Source: Pseudomonas cannabina
GTDB taxonomy: Bacteria; Pseudomonadota; Gammaproteobacteria; Pseudomonadales; Pseudomonadaceae
Direction of reading: 5' to 3'
Assembly (NCBI RefSeq): GCF_900100365.1
Contig: NZ_FNKU01000001.1
Span: 4,043,501-4,107,500 of the forward strand
DNA length: 64,000 bases
Shown here in pieces: positions 48,926 to 58,638 of this stretch. Under the pieces are notes generated by a model. It made no database searches and was not told where the DNA came from. It saw only the letters and a list, made by a program, of their open reading frames with translations. Position numbers and translations under genes: made by a program. Each line of letters begins with the position of its first letter. Position 1 is the first letter of the stretch.

Positions 48926-50179
48926 ATGTTCAGCAAGCAAGACCAGATTCAGGGTTATGACGATGCACTGATGTCGGCCATCAACGCCGAAGAGCAGCGT
49001 CAGGAAGACCATATCGAGCTGATCGCCTCGGAAAACTACACCAGCAAGCGCGTGATGCAGGCTCAAGGCAGCGGCCTGACCAACAAGTACGCCGAGGGCT
49101 ATCCCGGCAAGCGTTACTACGGCGGCTGCGAGCATGTCGACAAGGTCGAGCAACTGGCCATCGAGCGCGCCAAACAGCTGTTCGGTGCCGACTATGCCAA
49201 CGTTCAGCCGCACTCCGGCAGCCAGGCCAACGCCGCTGTCTATCTGGCGCTGCTGCAGGCGGGTGATACCGTGCTGGGCATGAGCCTGGCCCACGGCGGC
49301 CATCTGACCCACGGCGCCAAGGTCAGTTTTTCCGGCAAGCTGTACAACGCTGTGCAGTACGGCATCGACACCACCACCGGCCTGATCGATTACGACGAAG
49401 TCGAGCGCATCGCCGTCGAATGTCAGCCAAAAATGATCATTGCCGGTTTCTCGGCCTATTCGAAGACGCTGAACTTCCCCCGTTTTCGCGAAATAGCCGA
49501 CAAAGTGGGCGCTTATCTGTTCGTCGACATGGCCCACGTCGCCGGTCTGGTCGCCGCCGGTTTGTACCCCAATCCGCTGCCGTATGCCGACGTGGTCACC
49601 ACCACCACCCACAAAACCCTGCGCGGCCCACGCGGCGGCCTGATCCTGGCCAAGGCCAACGAAGAGCTGGAGAAGAAATTCAATTCCGCCGTCTTTCCCG
49701 GTGGTCAGGGTGGCCCGTTGATGCACGTCATCGCCGCCAAGGCCGTGTGTTTCAAGGAAGCGATGGAGCCTGGCTTCAAGGCGTATCAGCAGCAGGTCAT
49801 CGATAACGCGCAAGCCATGGCGCAGGTGTTCATCGATCGTGGCTTCGACGTGGTCTCCGGCGGTACCGACAACCACCTGTTTCTGGTCAGCCTGATCCGT
49901 CAGGGCCTGACCGGCAAAGATGCCGACGCCGCGCTGGGTCGTGCGCACATCACGGTCAACAAAAACTCGGTGCCCAACGATCCGCAGTCACCCTTCGTGA
50001 CCTCGGGCCTGCGCATCGGCACCCCGGCCGTTACCACTCGCGGTTTCAAGGTGACCCAGTGCATCGAACTGGCAGGCTGGATCTGCGACATTCTCGATAA
50101 CCTCGGCGACGCCGATGTCGAGGCCAACGTCGCCAGCCAGGTCGCAGCCCTGTGCGCCGATTTCCCGGTTTATCGCTGA
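48926..50179 (+). CDS. glyA: Serine hydroxymethyltransferase
   Basis: GlyA interconverts glycine plus methylene-tetrahydrofolate and serine with PLP. The 417-residue protein starts [20 protein letters not shown]. The PLP lysine is in [15 protein letters not shown] (about residues 222-236) and the [15 protein letters not shown] folate/PLP regions are normal ([18 protein letters not shown]). As the first gene of the sox operon it consumes the glycine and methylene-THF that sarcosine oxidase makes. A second glyA elsewhere in the genome is likely. Confidence 0.97.
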   Translation: MFSKQDQIQGYDDALMSAINAEEQRQEDHIELIASENYTSKRVMQAQGSGLTNKYAEGYPGKRYYGGCEHVDKVEQLAIERAKQLFGADYANVQPHSGSQANAAVYLALLQAGDTVLGMSLAHGGHLTHGAKVSFSGKLYNAVQYGIDTTTGLIDYDEVERIAVECQPKMIIAGFSAYSKTLNFPRFREIADKVGAYLFVDMAHVAGLVAAGLYPNPLPYADVVTTTTHKTLRGPRGGLILAKANEELEKKFNSAVFPGGQGGPLMHVIAAKAVCFKEAMEPGFKAYQQQVIDNAQAMAQVFIDRGFDVVSGGTDNHLFLVSLIRQGLTGKDADAALGRAHITVNKNSVPNDPQSPFVTSGLRIGTPAVTTRGFKVTQCIELAGWICDILDNLGDADVEANVASQVAALCADFPVYR

Positions 50180-50196
50180 GTCAGGAGTAGCCTTAC

Positions 50197-51447
50197 ATGC
50201 AGCATTACTCAGGCTTCGGCCTTCTCAAGCATTCCCTCAGCCATCACGAAAACTGGCAGCGCATGTGGCGCACGCCAACGCCGAAGAAAGTCTACGACGT
50301 GGTGATCGTCGGTGGCGGCGGACACGGTCTGGCGACCGCTTACTACCTGGCCAAAGAGCACGGCATCACCAACGTGGCAGTGGTCGAGAGAGGCTGGCTG
50401 GGCGGCGGCAACACGGCGCGTAACACCACCATCGTGCGTTCCAACTACCTGTGGGACGAGTCGGCGCATCTGTATGAACACGCGATGAAACTGTGGGAAG
50501 GCCTGTCTCAGGACCTGAACTACAACGTCATGTTCTCCCAGCGTGGCGTCTACAACCTGTGTCACACCTTGCAGGACATGCGCGACTCCGAACGCCGCGT
50601 CAGCGCCAACCGCCTCAACGGCGTGGATGGCGAACTGCTCAACGGCAAGCAGGTCGCCGAGGAAATCCCGTACCTGGATTGCTCGAAAAACACCCGTTAC
50701 CCGATCATCGGCGCGACCGTGCAACGCCGTGGCGGCGTGGCCCGTCATGACGCCGTGGCCTGGGGCTTCGCGCGCGCTGCCGACGCTCTGGGCGTAGACC
50801 TGATTCAGCAAACCGAAGTGATCGGTTTTCGCAAGGAAAACGGCGTGTGCATCGGCGTCGAGACCAATAAGGGCTTCATCGGTGCCAAACGCGTTGGTGT
50901 CGTCACGGCCGGTAACTCCGGGCACATGGCCAAGCTGGCAGGCTTTCGTCTGCCGATCGAGTCACACCCGTTACAGGCGCTGGTTTCCGAGCCGATCAAA
51001 CCGATTATCGACAGCGTGATCATGTCCAACGCCGTGCACGGCTACATCAGCCAGTCCGACAAAGGCGATCTGGTGATCGGTGCCGGTATCGACAGCTGGG
51101 TCGGCTACGGCCAGCGCGGCTCGTACCCGGTGATCGAACACACCATTCAGGCCATCGTCGAGATGTTTCCAGTCTTGTCCCGCGTGCGCATGAACCGTCA
51201 ATGGGGCGGCATCGTCGACACCACACCGGACGCCTGCCCGATCATCTCCAAAACACCGGTACCCAATATGTTCTTCAACTGCGGCTGGGGCACCGGTGGC
51301 TTCAAGGCCACGCCGGGCTCGGGCAACGTGTTTGCCGCCAGCCTGGCCAAAGGCGAAATGCACCCGCTGGCCAAGCCCTTCTCCATCGACCGCTTCCACA
51401 ATGGCGCGCTGATCGACGAACACGGCGCCGCAGCCGTAGCCCACTAA
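50197..51447 (+). CDS. soxB: Sarcosine oxidase beta subunit
   Basis: SoxB carries the FAD and covalent FMN and oxidises the N-methyl group of sarcosine. The 416 residues start [20 protein letters not shown]. The FAD dinucleotide-binding motif is [18 protein letters not shown] near residue 30, followed by a covalent-flavin region near [12 protein letters not shown]. It lies 17 bases after glyA and 15 before soxD. Confidence 0.96.
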   Translation: MQHYSGFGLLKHSLSHHENWQRMWRTPTPKKVYDVVIVGGGGHGLATAYYLAKEHGITNVAVVERGWLGGGNTARNTTIVRSNYLWDESAHLYEHAMKLWEGLSQDLNYNVMFSQRGVYNLCHTLQDMRDSERRVSANRLNGVDGELLNGKQVAEEIPYLDCSKNTRYPIIGATVQRRGGVARHDAVAWGFARAADALGVDLIQQTEVIGFRKENGVCIGVETNKGFIGAKRVGVVTAGNSGHMAKLAGFRLPIESHPLQALVSEPIKPIIDSVIMSNAVHGYISQSDKGDLVIGAGIDSWVGYGQRGSYPVIEHTIQAIVEMFPVLSRVRMNRQWGGIVDTTPDACPIISKTPVPNMFFNCGWGTGGFKATPGSGNVFAASLAKGEMHPLAKPFSIDRFHNGALIDEHGAAAVAH

Positions 51448-51462
51448 CAGGAGAACCCGACC

Positions 51463-51759
51463 ATGCTGCATATCTTCTGTCCTCACTGTGGCGAACTGCG
51501 CTCCGAAGAGGAATTCCACCCGTCCGGCCAGGCGCATATCCCGCGCCCGCTGGACCCCGCCGCCTGCACCGATGAGCAATGGGGCGACTACATGTTCTTC
51601 CGCGACAACCCGCGTGGCCTGCACCATGAGCTATGGATACACGCCGCCGGTTGCCGTCAGTACTTCAATATGACGCGCAACACGGTGACCTACGAAATTC
51701 TCGAAACCTATCCGATTGGCAGCAAGCCACAGTTCACGGATCAGGGAGAAAAGGCATGA
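51463..51759 (+). CDS. soxD: Sarcosine oxidase delta subunit
   Basis: SoxD is a small zinc-binding subunit of the heterotetramer. The 98-residue protein starts MLHIFCPHCGELRSEEEFHP. The CPHC pair plus downstream His/Cys residues (HAAGCRQYF) form the expected zinc ribbon. It ends with an ATGA overlap into soxA. Confidence 0.95.
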   Translation: MLHIFCPHCGELRSEEEFHPSGQAHIPRPLDPAACTDEQWGDYMFFRDNPRGLHHELWIHAAGCRQYFNMTRNTVTYEILETYPIGSKPQFTDQGEKA

Positions 51760-54700
51760 GCCAGAGCAATCGCCTGCCCAACGGCGGCCGCATCAACCGC
51801 AGCAAAGTGCTGAACTTCACCTTCAACGGCCAGACCTACCAGGGCTTTGAAGGCGACTCGCTGGCGTCCGCGCTGCTGGCTAATGGCGTTGACATCATTG
51901 GTCGCAGTTTCAAGTACTCCCGGCCGCGCGGCATCTTCGCGGCAGGCTCGGAAGAACCGAATGCCGTGTTGCAGATCGGCGCGACCGAAGCGACGCAGAT
52001 CCCCAACGTGCGGGCCACCCAGCAAGCGCTATATGCCGGGCTGGTGGCGACCAGCACCAACGGCTGGCCGAGCGTGAATACCGATGTGATGGGCATTCTC
52101 GGCAAGGTCGGCGGCAAACTGATGCCACCGGGCTTCTACTACAAAACCTTCATGTACCCGCAATCGTTCTGGATGACTTACGAGAAGTACATCCGCAAGG
52201 CCGCAGGCCTGGGCCGTTCGCCAACCGAAAACGATCCGGACAGTTACGACGCGATGAACCAGCACTGTGACGTGCTGATCGTCGGCGCAGGCCCGGCTGG
52301 TCTGGCCGCTGCGCTGGCTGCGGGTCGCAGCGGCGCCAGAGTGATTGTCGCCGACGAGCAGGAAGAGTTCGGCGGCAGCCTGCTCTACAGCCGCGAAAGT
52401 CTGGATGGCAACCCGGCTGCCGAGTGGGTTACAACAGTGGTTGCCGAGCTGAAAAGCCTGCGCAACGTGACGTTGCTGCCACGCGCTACGGTCAACGGCT
52501 ATCACGATCACAATTTCCTGACCATTCATGAGCGCCTGACCGACCACCTCGGTGATCGCGCGCCCATCGGCATGGTCCGCCAGCGCATGCACCGGGTGCG
52601 CGCCAAACGCGTGGTGCTGGCTGCCGGTACTCACGAGCGTCCGCTGGTGTATGGCAACAATGATGTGCCGGGCAACATGCTCGCGGGTGCAATCTCGACG
52701 TACGTTCGTCGTTACGGTGTCGCGCCGGGCAAAAAACTGGTGCTGTCCACCAACAACGATCACGCTTACCGCGTCGCGCTGGACTGGCTCGATGCCAGCC
52801 TGCAAGTCGTTGCGATTGCCGATGCACGGCACAATCCGCGCGGCCCGCTGGTTGAAGAGGCACGCGCCAAAGGCATTCGCATTCTGACCGGCAGCGCGGT
52901 GATCGAAGCCCGCGGCAGCAAACGCGTCACCGCTGCACGGGTCGCCGCCATCGACGTCAAGGCGCACACCGTTGCCAGCCCCGGTGAATGGCTGGAATGC
53001 GATCTGGTTGCCAGTTCCGGTGGCTACAGCCCGATTGTGCACCTGGCCTCACACTTGGGAGGCAAACCCGTCTGGCGTGAGGACATCCTCGGTTTCGTAC
53101 CGGGCGAAGCGCCGCAGAAACGTATTTGCGTGGGTGGCGTGAACGGTGTTTACAGCCTTGCCGACAGCCTGGCGGACGGTTTCGAAGGTGGCGTGCGCGC
53201 TGCCAGTGAAGCAGGCTTCAAGATTGTTGAAGGCGTGATGCCCAAAGCCCTCAGCCGCGCAGAAGAACCAACGCTGGCACTGTTCCAGGTGCCGCACGAA
53301 AAAGGTACTGCACGGGCACCCAAGCAATTCGTCGATTTGCAGAACGACGTGACCGCCGCCGCCATCGAACTGGCGACCCGCGAGGGTTTCGAGTCCGTCG
53401 AGCACGTCAAACGCTACACCGCGCTGGGCTTCGGCACCGATCAGGGCAAGCTGGGCAACGTCAACGGCCTGGCCATCGCTGCCCGTGCGCTGAACGTGTC
53501 GATCCCGGAAATGGGCACCACCATGTTCCGCCCCAACTACACGCCGGTGACCTTCGGCGCAATAGCCGGGCGCCACTGCAAGCATATCTTCGAGCCAGTA
53601 CGCTTTACCGCGCTGCACGCCTGGCACGTCAAGAACGGTGCCGAATTCGAAGACGTCGGCCAGTGGAAACGTCCTTGGTACTTCCCGAAGAACGGTGAAG
53701 ACCTGCCTGCCGCCGTCGCGCGTGAATGCAAGGCGGTGCGTGACAGCGTCGGCCTGCTGGACGCCTCGACACTGGGCAAGATCGACATTCAAGGGCCGGA
53801 CGCCCGCGAATTTCTCAACCGCATCTACACCAACGCCTGGACCAAGCTGGACGTGGGTAAAGCGCGTTACGGCCTGATGTGCAAGGAAGACGGCATGGTC
53901 TTCGATGACGGCGTAACGGCCTGCCTCGCCGACAACCATTTCCTGATGACCACCACCACCGGCGGCGCTGCACGTGTCCTGCAATGGCTGGAAATCTATC
54001 AGCAGACCGAATGGCCGGACCTGAAGGTTTATTTCACCTCAGTGACCGACCACTGGGCGACGCTGACGCTGTCTGGCCCCAACAGTCGCAAGCTGCTGAG
54101 CGAAGTCACCGATATCGACCTGGACCGTGAAGCGTTTCCGTTCATGACCTGGAAAGAAGGTCTGGTCGCAGGCGTGCCGGCGCGGGTGTTCCGCATCTCG
54201 TTTACCGGCGAGCTGTCCTACGAGGTCAACATCCAGGCCGACTATGCAATGGGCGTTCTGGAAAAGATCGCCGAAGCGGGTAAGCCTTACAACCTGACGC
54301 CTTACGGCACCGAAACCATGCACGTACTGCGTGCGGAAAAGGGTTTCATCATCGTCGGTCAGGACACCGACGGCTCGATGACCCCCGACGACCTGAACAT
54401 GGGCTGGTGTGTCGGCCGCACCAAACCGTTCTCGTGGATCGGCTGGCGCGGCATGAATCGCGAAGACTGTGTGCGTGAGCAGCGCAAGCAATTGGTCGGC
54501 CTCAAACCCATAGACCCGACCCAGTGGCTGCCAGAAGGTGCGCAACTGGTGTTCGATACCAAACAGGCGATCCCGATGAGCATGGTCGGCCACGTGACCT
54601 CCAGCTATGCGCACAACTCGCTGGGCTATTCGTTCGCGATGGGCGTGGTTAAAGGCGGCCTGAAGCGGATCGGCGAGCGTGTGTTCGCGCCGTTGGCCGA

Positions 54701-54776
54701 TGGCAGCGTAATCGAAGCCGAAATCGTCTCGTCGGTGTTCTTCGATCCGAAAGGCGAGCAGCAGAATGTCGAGTAA
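51756..54776 (+). CDS. soxA: Sarcosine oxidase alpha subunit
   Basis: SoxA binds NAD+ and tetrahydrofolate and passes the formaldehyde unit to THF. ATG at 51756 overlaps the soxD stop; the longer opening at 51633 is inside soxD. The 1006 residues contain an N-terminal ferredoxin-like segment (KVLNFTFNGQTYQGFEGDSL), a dinucleotide-binding motif VGAGPAGLAAALAAGRSG near residue 175, and a C-terminal glycine-cleavage T-protein-like domain from about residue 600. The length is typical. Confidence 0.96.
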   Translation: MSQSNRLPNGGRINRSKVLNFTFNGQTYQGFEGDSLASALLANGVDIIGRSFKYSRPRGIFAAGSEEPNAVLQIGATEATQIPNVRATQQALYAGLVATSTNGWPSVNTDVMGILGKVGGKLMPPGFYYKTFMYPQSFWMTYEKYIRKAAGLGRSPTENDPDSYDAMNQHCDVLIVGAGPAGLAAALAAGRSGARVIVADEQEEFGGSLLYSRESLDGNPAAEWVTTVVAELKSLRNVTLLPRATVNGYHDHNFLTIHERLTDHLGDRAPIGMVRQRMHRVRAKRVVLAAGTHERPLVYGNNDVPGNMLAGAISTYVRRYGVAPGKKLVLSTNNDHAYRVALDWLDASLQVVAIADARHNPRGPLVEEARAKGIRILTGSAVIEARGSKRVTAARVAAIDVKAHTVASPGEWLECDLVASSGGYSPIVHLASHLGGKPVWREDILGFVPGEAPQKRICVGGVNGVYSLADSLADGFEGGVRAASEAGFKIVEGVMPKALSRAEEPTLALFQVPHEKGTARAPKQFVDLQNDVTAAAIELATREGFESVEHVKRYTALGFGTDQGKLGNVNGLAIAARALNVSIPEMGTTMFRPNYTPVTFGAIAGRHCKHIFEPVRFTALHAWHVKNGAEFEDVGQWKRPWYFPKNGEDLPAAVARECKAVRDSVGLLDASTLGKIDIQGPDAREFLNRIYTNAWTKLDVGKARYGLMCKEDGMVFDDGVTACLADNHFLMTTTTGGAARVLQWLEIYQQTEWPDLKVYFTSVTDHWATLTLSGPNSRKLLSEVTDIDLDREAFPFMTWKEGLVAGVPARVFRISFTGELSYEVNIQADYAMGVLEKIAEAGKPYNLTPYGTETMHVLRAEKGFIIVGQDTDGSMTPDDLNMGWCVGRTKPFSWIGWRGMNREDCVREQRKQLVGLKPIDPTQWLPEGAQLVFDTKQAIPMSMVGHVTSSYAHNSLGYSFAMGVVKGGLKRIGERVFAPLADGSVIEAEIVSSVFFDPKGEQQNVE

Positions 54777-54812
54777 ACAGCCGGGCCAAACAGCATTCAA
54801 AGCAGGTGAATC

Positions 54813-55445
54813 ATGAGCACAGCCAACGTTTACCAGCAGCGCCCGACCAGCGATGTCAAAGCCGAGTCGCCGTTGTTCCACGCCAGCCTCGACAGCCTGA
54901 TCGGCAAAGGCCGCGCCAGTCCGGGCGTGTTTCTGCGCGAGAAGAAACTGCTGGGCCACCTCACGATTCGGGGCGATGCGCATGATCCGGCCTTCGCCGC
55001 TGGCGTACACAAGGCGCTGGGCATGGAACTGCCAGCCGCACTGATGCTGGTCATCAACGGCGCAAGCTCGCTGCAATGGCTCGGCCCGGATGAGTGGCTG
55101 CTGATCGTGCCGAGCGGCGAGGAATTCGCTGCGGAGCAGAAACTGCGTGCTGAACTGACAGGGCTGCACATCGCCATCGTCAACGTCAGCGGTGGCCAGT
55201 CGATCCTTGAGCTGACCGGCCCGAAAGTGCGTCAGGTGTTGATGAAATCCAGCAGCTACGACGTACACCCGAACAACTTTCCGGTGGGCAAGGCGGTCGG
55301 GACAGTGTTCGCGAAATCACAACTGGTGATCCGCCGGACCGGTGAAGAAACCTGGGAACTGCTGGTGCGCCGCAGCTTCTCGGATTACTGGTGGCTGTGG
55401 TTGCAGGATGCGAGCGCCGAGTATGGGCTAAGCATTCAGGCGTGA
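54813..55445 (+). CDS. soxG: Sarcosine oxidase gamma subunit
   Basis: SoxG completes the heterotetramer and resembles the GcvT fold. The 210 residues start MSTANVYQQRPTSDVKAESP and end with YGLSIQA. Its last 38 codons and the sequence behind them are repeated once downstream, with a 286-base period. The gene itself is intact. Confidence 0.93.
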   Translation: MSTANVYQQRPTSDVKAESPLFHASLDSLIGKGRASPGVFLREKKLLGHLTIRGDAHDPAFAAGVHKALGMELPAALMLVINGASSLQWLGPDEWLLIVPSGEEFAAEQKLRAELTGLHIAIVNVSGGQSILELTGPKVRQVLMKSSSYDVHPNNFPVGKAVGTVFAKSQLVIRRTGEETWELLVRRSFSDYWWLWLQDASAEYGLSIQA

Positions 55446-55863
55446 AGAGCCTGGAAACCGCCGTGTCAGTTTCAATGAAGACTCCTGTGGGAGTGAGCTT
55501 GCTCACGAAATGGCCAGTACAGCCCCCGAAAATAAGGCGTCTGGACCATCGTCTTCGTGAGCAAGCTCACTCCCACAAAAGCGCAGTATTCCGTGGGAGC
55601 GGACTCGTCCGCGAAGACGCCGGACCGGCGAATAGACCTGGGAACTGCTGGTGCGCCGCAGCTTCTCGGATTACTGGTGGCTGCGGTTGCAGGATGCGAG
55701 CGCCGAGTATGGGCTAAGCATTCAGGCGTGAAGAGCCTGGAAACCGCCGTGTCAGTTTCAATGAAGACTCCTGTGGGAGTGAGCTTGCTCACGAAATGGC
55801 CAGTACAGCCCCCGAAAATAAGGCGTCTGGACCATCGTCTTCGTGAGCAAGCTCACTCCCACA
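55333..55863 (+). repeat. 286-bp tandem duplication of the soxG 3' end and intergenic REP
   Basis: Sequence 55333-55577 recurs at 55619-55863 with four mismatches (shift 286). The second copy carries a pseudo soxG tail (WELLVRRSFSDYWWLRLQDA ... stop) without a start. Each copy includes an inverted REP pair: GTGGGAGTGAGCTTGCTCACG, ended by CTCACTCCCACA. The 514-base gap between soxG and purU (55446-55959) is made of this duplication plus the boxes at 55886-55936. Confidence 0.95.
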
Positions 55864-55885
55864 CAACACTGCGCTCCCACTGAAT

Positions 55886-55936
55886 TTGTGGATAACGCGG
55901 AGCATTGGCACAAGAGTCAGCTGGATTGTGGATAAC
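55886..55936. promoter_or_regulatory. Two perfect DnaA-box 9-mers upstream of purU
   Basis: TTGTGGATAAC occurs at 55886-55896 and again at 55926-55936. Each contains TGTGGATAA, the complement of the DnaA consensus TTATCCACA, in the same orientation and exactly 40 bases apart. They lie just ahead of the purU ribosome site. Whether DnaA binds them is untested. Confidence 0.55.
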
Positions 55937-55959
55937 AAATATTCAGGAGCATAGATTGA

Positions 55960-56817
55960 ATGAGCCGCGCCCCGGACACATGGATTCTGACCGCCGACTG
56001 CCCCAGCGTGCTGGGCACAGTAGATGCGCTGACCCGCTTTTTGTTCGAGCAGGGCTGCTACGTCACCGAGCACCACTCCTTTGATGATCGCCTGTCGGGG
56101 CGATTCTTCATTCGCGTGGAGTTTCGTCAACCGGAGGCGTTCGACGAGCAGGCATTCAAGGCTGGACTAAGCGAACGGGGCGAAGCGTTCGGCATGATTT
56201 TCGAACTCACAGCGCCCAACTACCGGCCAAAAGTAGTGATCATGGTCTCGAAGGCCGATCACTGCCTGAACGACCTGCTCTACCGTCAGCGCATCAATCA
56301 GCTGTCCATGGACGTGGTCGCCGTGGTGTCCAACCACCCGGATCTCGAACCGCTCGCTCGCTGGCACGGAATTCCGTACTACCATTTCCCTCTGGACCCG
56401 AACGACAAGCCCGCGCAGGAAGCGAAGGTCTGGCAGGTCATTGAAGATTCTGGCGCCGAACTGGTGATCCTTGCGCGTTATATGCAGGTCCTGTCACCGG
56501 ACCTTTGCCGCAAGCTGGATGGCAAGGCGATCAATATTCATCACTCGCTGCTGCCCGGCTTCAAAGGCGCCAAACCGTACCATCAGGCCTACGACAAAGG
56601 CGTGAAACTGGTGGGCGCAACAGCGCATTACATCAACAACGATCTGGACGAAGGCCCGATCATTGCCCAGGGCGTGGAAGTGGTCGATCACAGCCACTAC
56701 CCCGAAGACCTGATTGCCAAAGGTCGGGACATCGAAGGGCTGACACTGGCCCGCGCGGTGGGCTATCACATCGAACGACGGGTGTTTCTCAACGCCAACA
56801 GGACGGTGGTTTTATAG
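55960..56817 (+). CDS. purU: Formyltetrahydrofolate deformylase PurU
   Basis: PurU hydrolyses 10-formyl-THF to formate and THF and so balances one-carbon pools. The 285 residues have an N-terminal ACT domain (WILTADCPSVLGTVDALTRF) and a C-terminal formyltransferase domain with the catalytic NIHHSLLPGFKGAKPYHQA and the Asp in DLDEGPI. In this operon it would remove excess one-carbon units made by sarcosine oxidase. The start ATG 55960 follows AGGAG. Confidence 0.96.
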   Translation: MSRAPDTWILTADCPSVLGTVDALTRFLFEQGCYVTEHHSFDDRLSGRFFIRVEFRQPEAFDEQAFKAGLSERGEAFGMIFELTAPNYRPKVVIMVSKADHCLNDLLYRQRINQLSMDVVAVVSNHPDLEPLARWHGIPYYHFPLDPNDKPAQEAKVWQVIEDSGAELVILARYMQVLSPDLCRKLDGKAINIHHSLLPGFKGAKPYHQAYDKGVKLVGATAHYINNDLDEGPIIAQGVEVVDHSHYPEDLIAKGRDIEGLTLARAVGYHIERRVFLNANRTVVL

Positions 56818-56818
56818 C

Positions 56819-56865
56819 TGCAAGCGATCAGTATTTCTTGCCGCTTGAAGCTTGCAACTGTTTTT
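56819..56865 (+). terminator. REP-like hairpin with T-tract after purU
   Basis: TGCAAGC (56819-56825) pairs with GCTTGCA (56850-56856) and is followed by ACTGTTTTTC. It is a variant of the AAGCTTGAAGCTGC REP seen at 23556 and may act as a weak terminator or processing site before fdhA. Confidence 0.4.
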
Positions 56866-56911
56866 CTCTGCTCTAAATCTGCTTCACCACAATAAAAGCG
56901 AGGCGACACGT

Positions 56912-58111
56912 ATGTCTGGTAATCGCGGTGTAGTTTATCTCGGCGCTGGCAAGGTCGAAGTGCAATCCATCCCCTTCCCGAAAATGGAAGACCCACGCGG
57001 CAAGCGCATCGAACACGGCGTCATCCTGCGCGTCGTTTCCACCAATATCTGCGGCTCCGATCAGCACATGGTACGTGGCCGCACGACGGCGCAAACCGGG
57101 CTGGTGCTGGGCCATGAAATCACCGGCGAAGTGCTGGAAGCCGGTCGCGACGTTGAACACCTCAAAGTCGGTGATCTGGTCTCTGTGCCGTTCAACGTGG
57201 CGTGCGGTCGTTGCCGCAGTTGCAAGGAGCAAAATACCGGCGTCTGCCTGACCGTCAACCCGGCCCGTCCCGGTGGTGCTTACGGATATGTCGACATGGG
57301 CGACTGGGTCGGTGGTCAGGCAGAGTATGTGCTGGTGCCTTACGCAGACTTCAACCTGCTGAAACTCCCGGACCGCGACGCGGCCATGGAAAAAATCCGC
57401 GACCTGACCTGCCTGTCCGACATCCTGCCAACCGGCTACCACGGCGCAGTGACCGCAGGCGTTGGCCCTGGCAGCACGGTCTACGTTGCAGGCGCTGGCC
57501 CGGTCGGTCTGGCCGCTGCCGCTTCGGCACGCTTGCTGGGTGCAGCGGTGGTGATCGTCGGCGACGTCAACCCGACCCGCCTGATCCACGCCAAGGCCCA
57601 GGGTTTCGAAATTGCCGACCTGTCTCAGGACACGCCGCTGCACGAACAGATCGCTGCCCTGCTTGGCGAACCGGAAGTCGACTGCGCCATCGACGCCGTG
57701 GGCTTCGAGGCTCGCGGGCATGGTCACGCAGGGGCGCAGGCCGAAGCACCTGCCACCGTGCTCAACTCATTGATGGGCGTGGTGCGCGTTGCTGGCAAGA
57801 TCGGCATCCCCGGCCTGTACGTCACCGAAGACCCAGGTGCCGTGGACGCTGCCGCCAAGATGGGCAGCCTGAGCATCCGCCTCGGCCTGGGCTGGGCCAA
57901 ATCCCACAGCTTCCACACTGGCCAGACCCCGGTCATGAAATACAACCGCCAACTGATGCAAGCCATCATGTGGGACCGCATCAAGATCGCCGACGTGGTG
58001 GGTGTTGAGGTGATCAGCCTCGACGATGCGCCGCGTGGTTATGGCGAGTTTGATGCGGGCGTGCCGAAGAAGTTTGTGATTGATCCGCATGGGTTGTTTG
58101 GTGGGGTGTAG
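56912..58111 (+). CDS. fdhA: Glutathione-independent formaldehyde dehydrogenase
   Basis: FdhA oxidises formaldehyde to formate with NAD+, protecting against formaldehyde released from sarcosine. ATG at 56912 (MSGNRGVVYLGAGKVEVQSI) gives 399 residues, the usual size. It belongs to the zinc alcohol dehydrogenase family: catalytic zinc Cys in NICGSDQHM, GHEITGEVLE, the structural zinc cysteines CGRCRSCKEQNTGVC, and an NAD-binding GAGPVGLAAAASARLLG. It is last in the glyA-sox operon, followed by a terminator. Confidence 0.96.
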   Translation: MSGNRGVVYLGAGKVEVQSIPFPKMEDPRGKRIEHGVILRVVSTNICGSDQHMVRGRTTAQTGLVLGHEITGEVLEAGRDVEHLKVGDLVSVPFNVACGRCRSCKEQNTGVCLTVNPARPGGAYGYVDMGDWVGGQAEYVLVPYADFNLLKLPDRDAAMEKIRDLTCLSDILPTGYHGAVTAGVGPGSTVYVAGAGPVGLAAAASARLLGAAVVIVGDVNPTRLIHAKAQGFEIADLSQDTPLHEQIAALLGEPEVDCAIDAVGFEARGHGHAGAQAEAPATVLNSLMGVVRVAGKIGIPGLYVTEDPGAVDAAAKMGSLSIRLGLGWAKSHSFHTGQTPVMKYNRQLMQAIMWDRIKIADVVGVEVISLDDAPRGYGEFDAGVPKKFVIDPHGLFGGV

Positions 58112-58115
58112 GCTC

Positions 58116-58145
58116 AAAAAAAGGGCGGTTCATACCGCCCTTTTG
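58116..58145 (+). terminator. Rho-independent terminator of the sox operon
   Basis: AAAAAGGGCGG-TTCATA-CCGCCCTTTT forms a strong stem with a T tract directly after the fdhA stop. Confidence 0.9.
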
Positions 58146-58171
58146 AAACATATAAACCTCCATGAAAAATA

Positions 58172-58638
58172 TTAAAAAGGCGTGAACCAAACGGGATCAT
58201 ATGAAAGACTTTTATATAAATTACCGCCTATTTCAAATCTATTTTTTTTATGAATGCCTAATCTGAAAACTGTCTCGTATTGCCGATTTTCATACCTGCG
58301 AATCTTGGCAGGACCATTACCTATGACTTTTCCGCGGTAAGCTTTGACAGGCAGACCTGTGAGCTTGGAAAATTCAGCAGCAAACGACTCAGGTCCATCC
58401 GTCGCTGAGTTGCACATGAAAAGATGGACGGATTCATAGCTATCGAATTTTACGTCCTGCTGCCTGAGCTTTAGATCAAGCTTATTTGGAGACACGGGCT
58501 GTTGCCCCATCAACATTCTTGGGCCACCATGTATGGACGAATCGTAGCCATGAGCATCAACTACCAACTCTAACTTTCCGCCGCCTCTTACCCTATCATA
58601 TACATTAACGTTGCTGGCCAGACTCCGACGATTACTTA
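58172..58638 (-). pseudogene. Rhs orphan protein 1, C-terminal part (caspase-like tip)
   Basis: This is the distal part of the gene whose proximal part is 61030-61663. Read across the removed IS elements, the frame continues KFIHL-SNRRSLASNVNVYD in register. The 154 residues here include the His motif LVVDAHGYDSSIHGG and the Cys motif VHLFMCNSATDGPESFAAEF. In the joined 365-residue protein they put His240 and Cys286 in a caspase/CHAT or C80-like arrangement. A leaderless opening at TTG 58567 could still give a 131-residue fragment. Function as a protease tip is inference from the His/Cys pattern. Confidence 0.75.

Noticed and set aside
58172..58567. Stand-alone 131-residue gene starting at TTG 58567
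   Set aside because: The frame stays open upstream into the IS and joins the Rhs core after IS removal, so it is a gene fragment.
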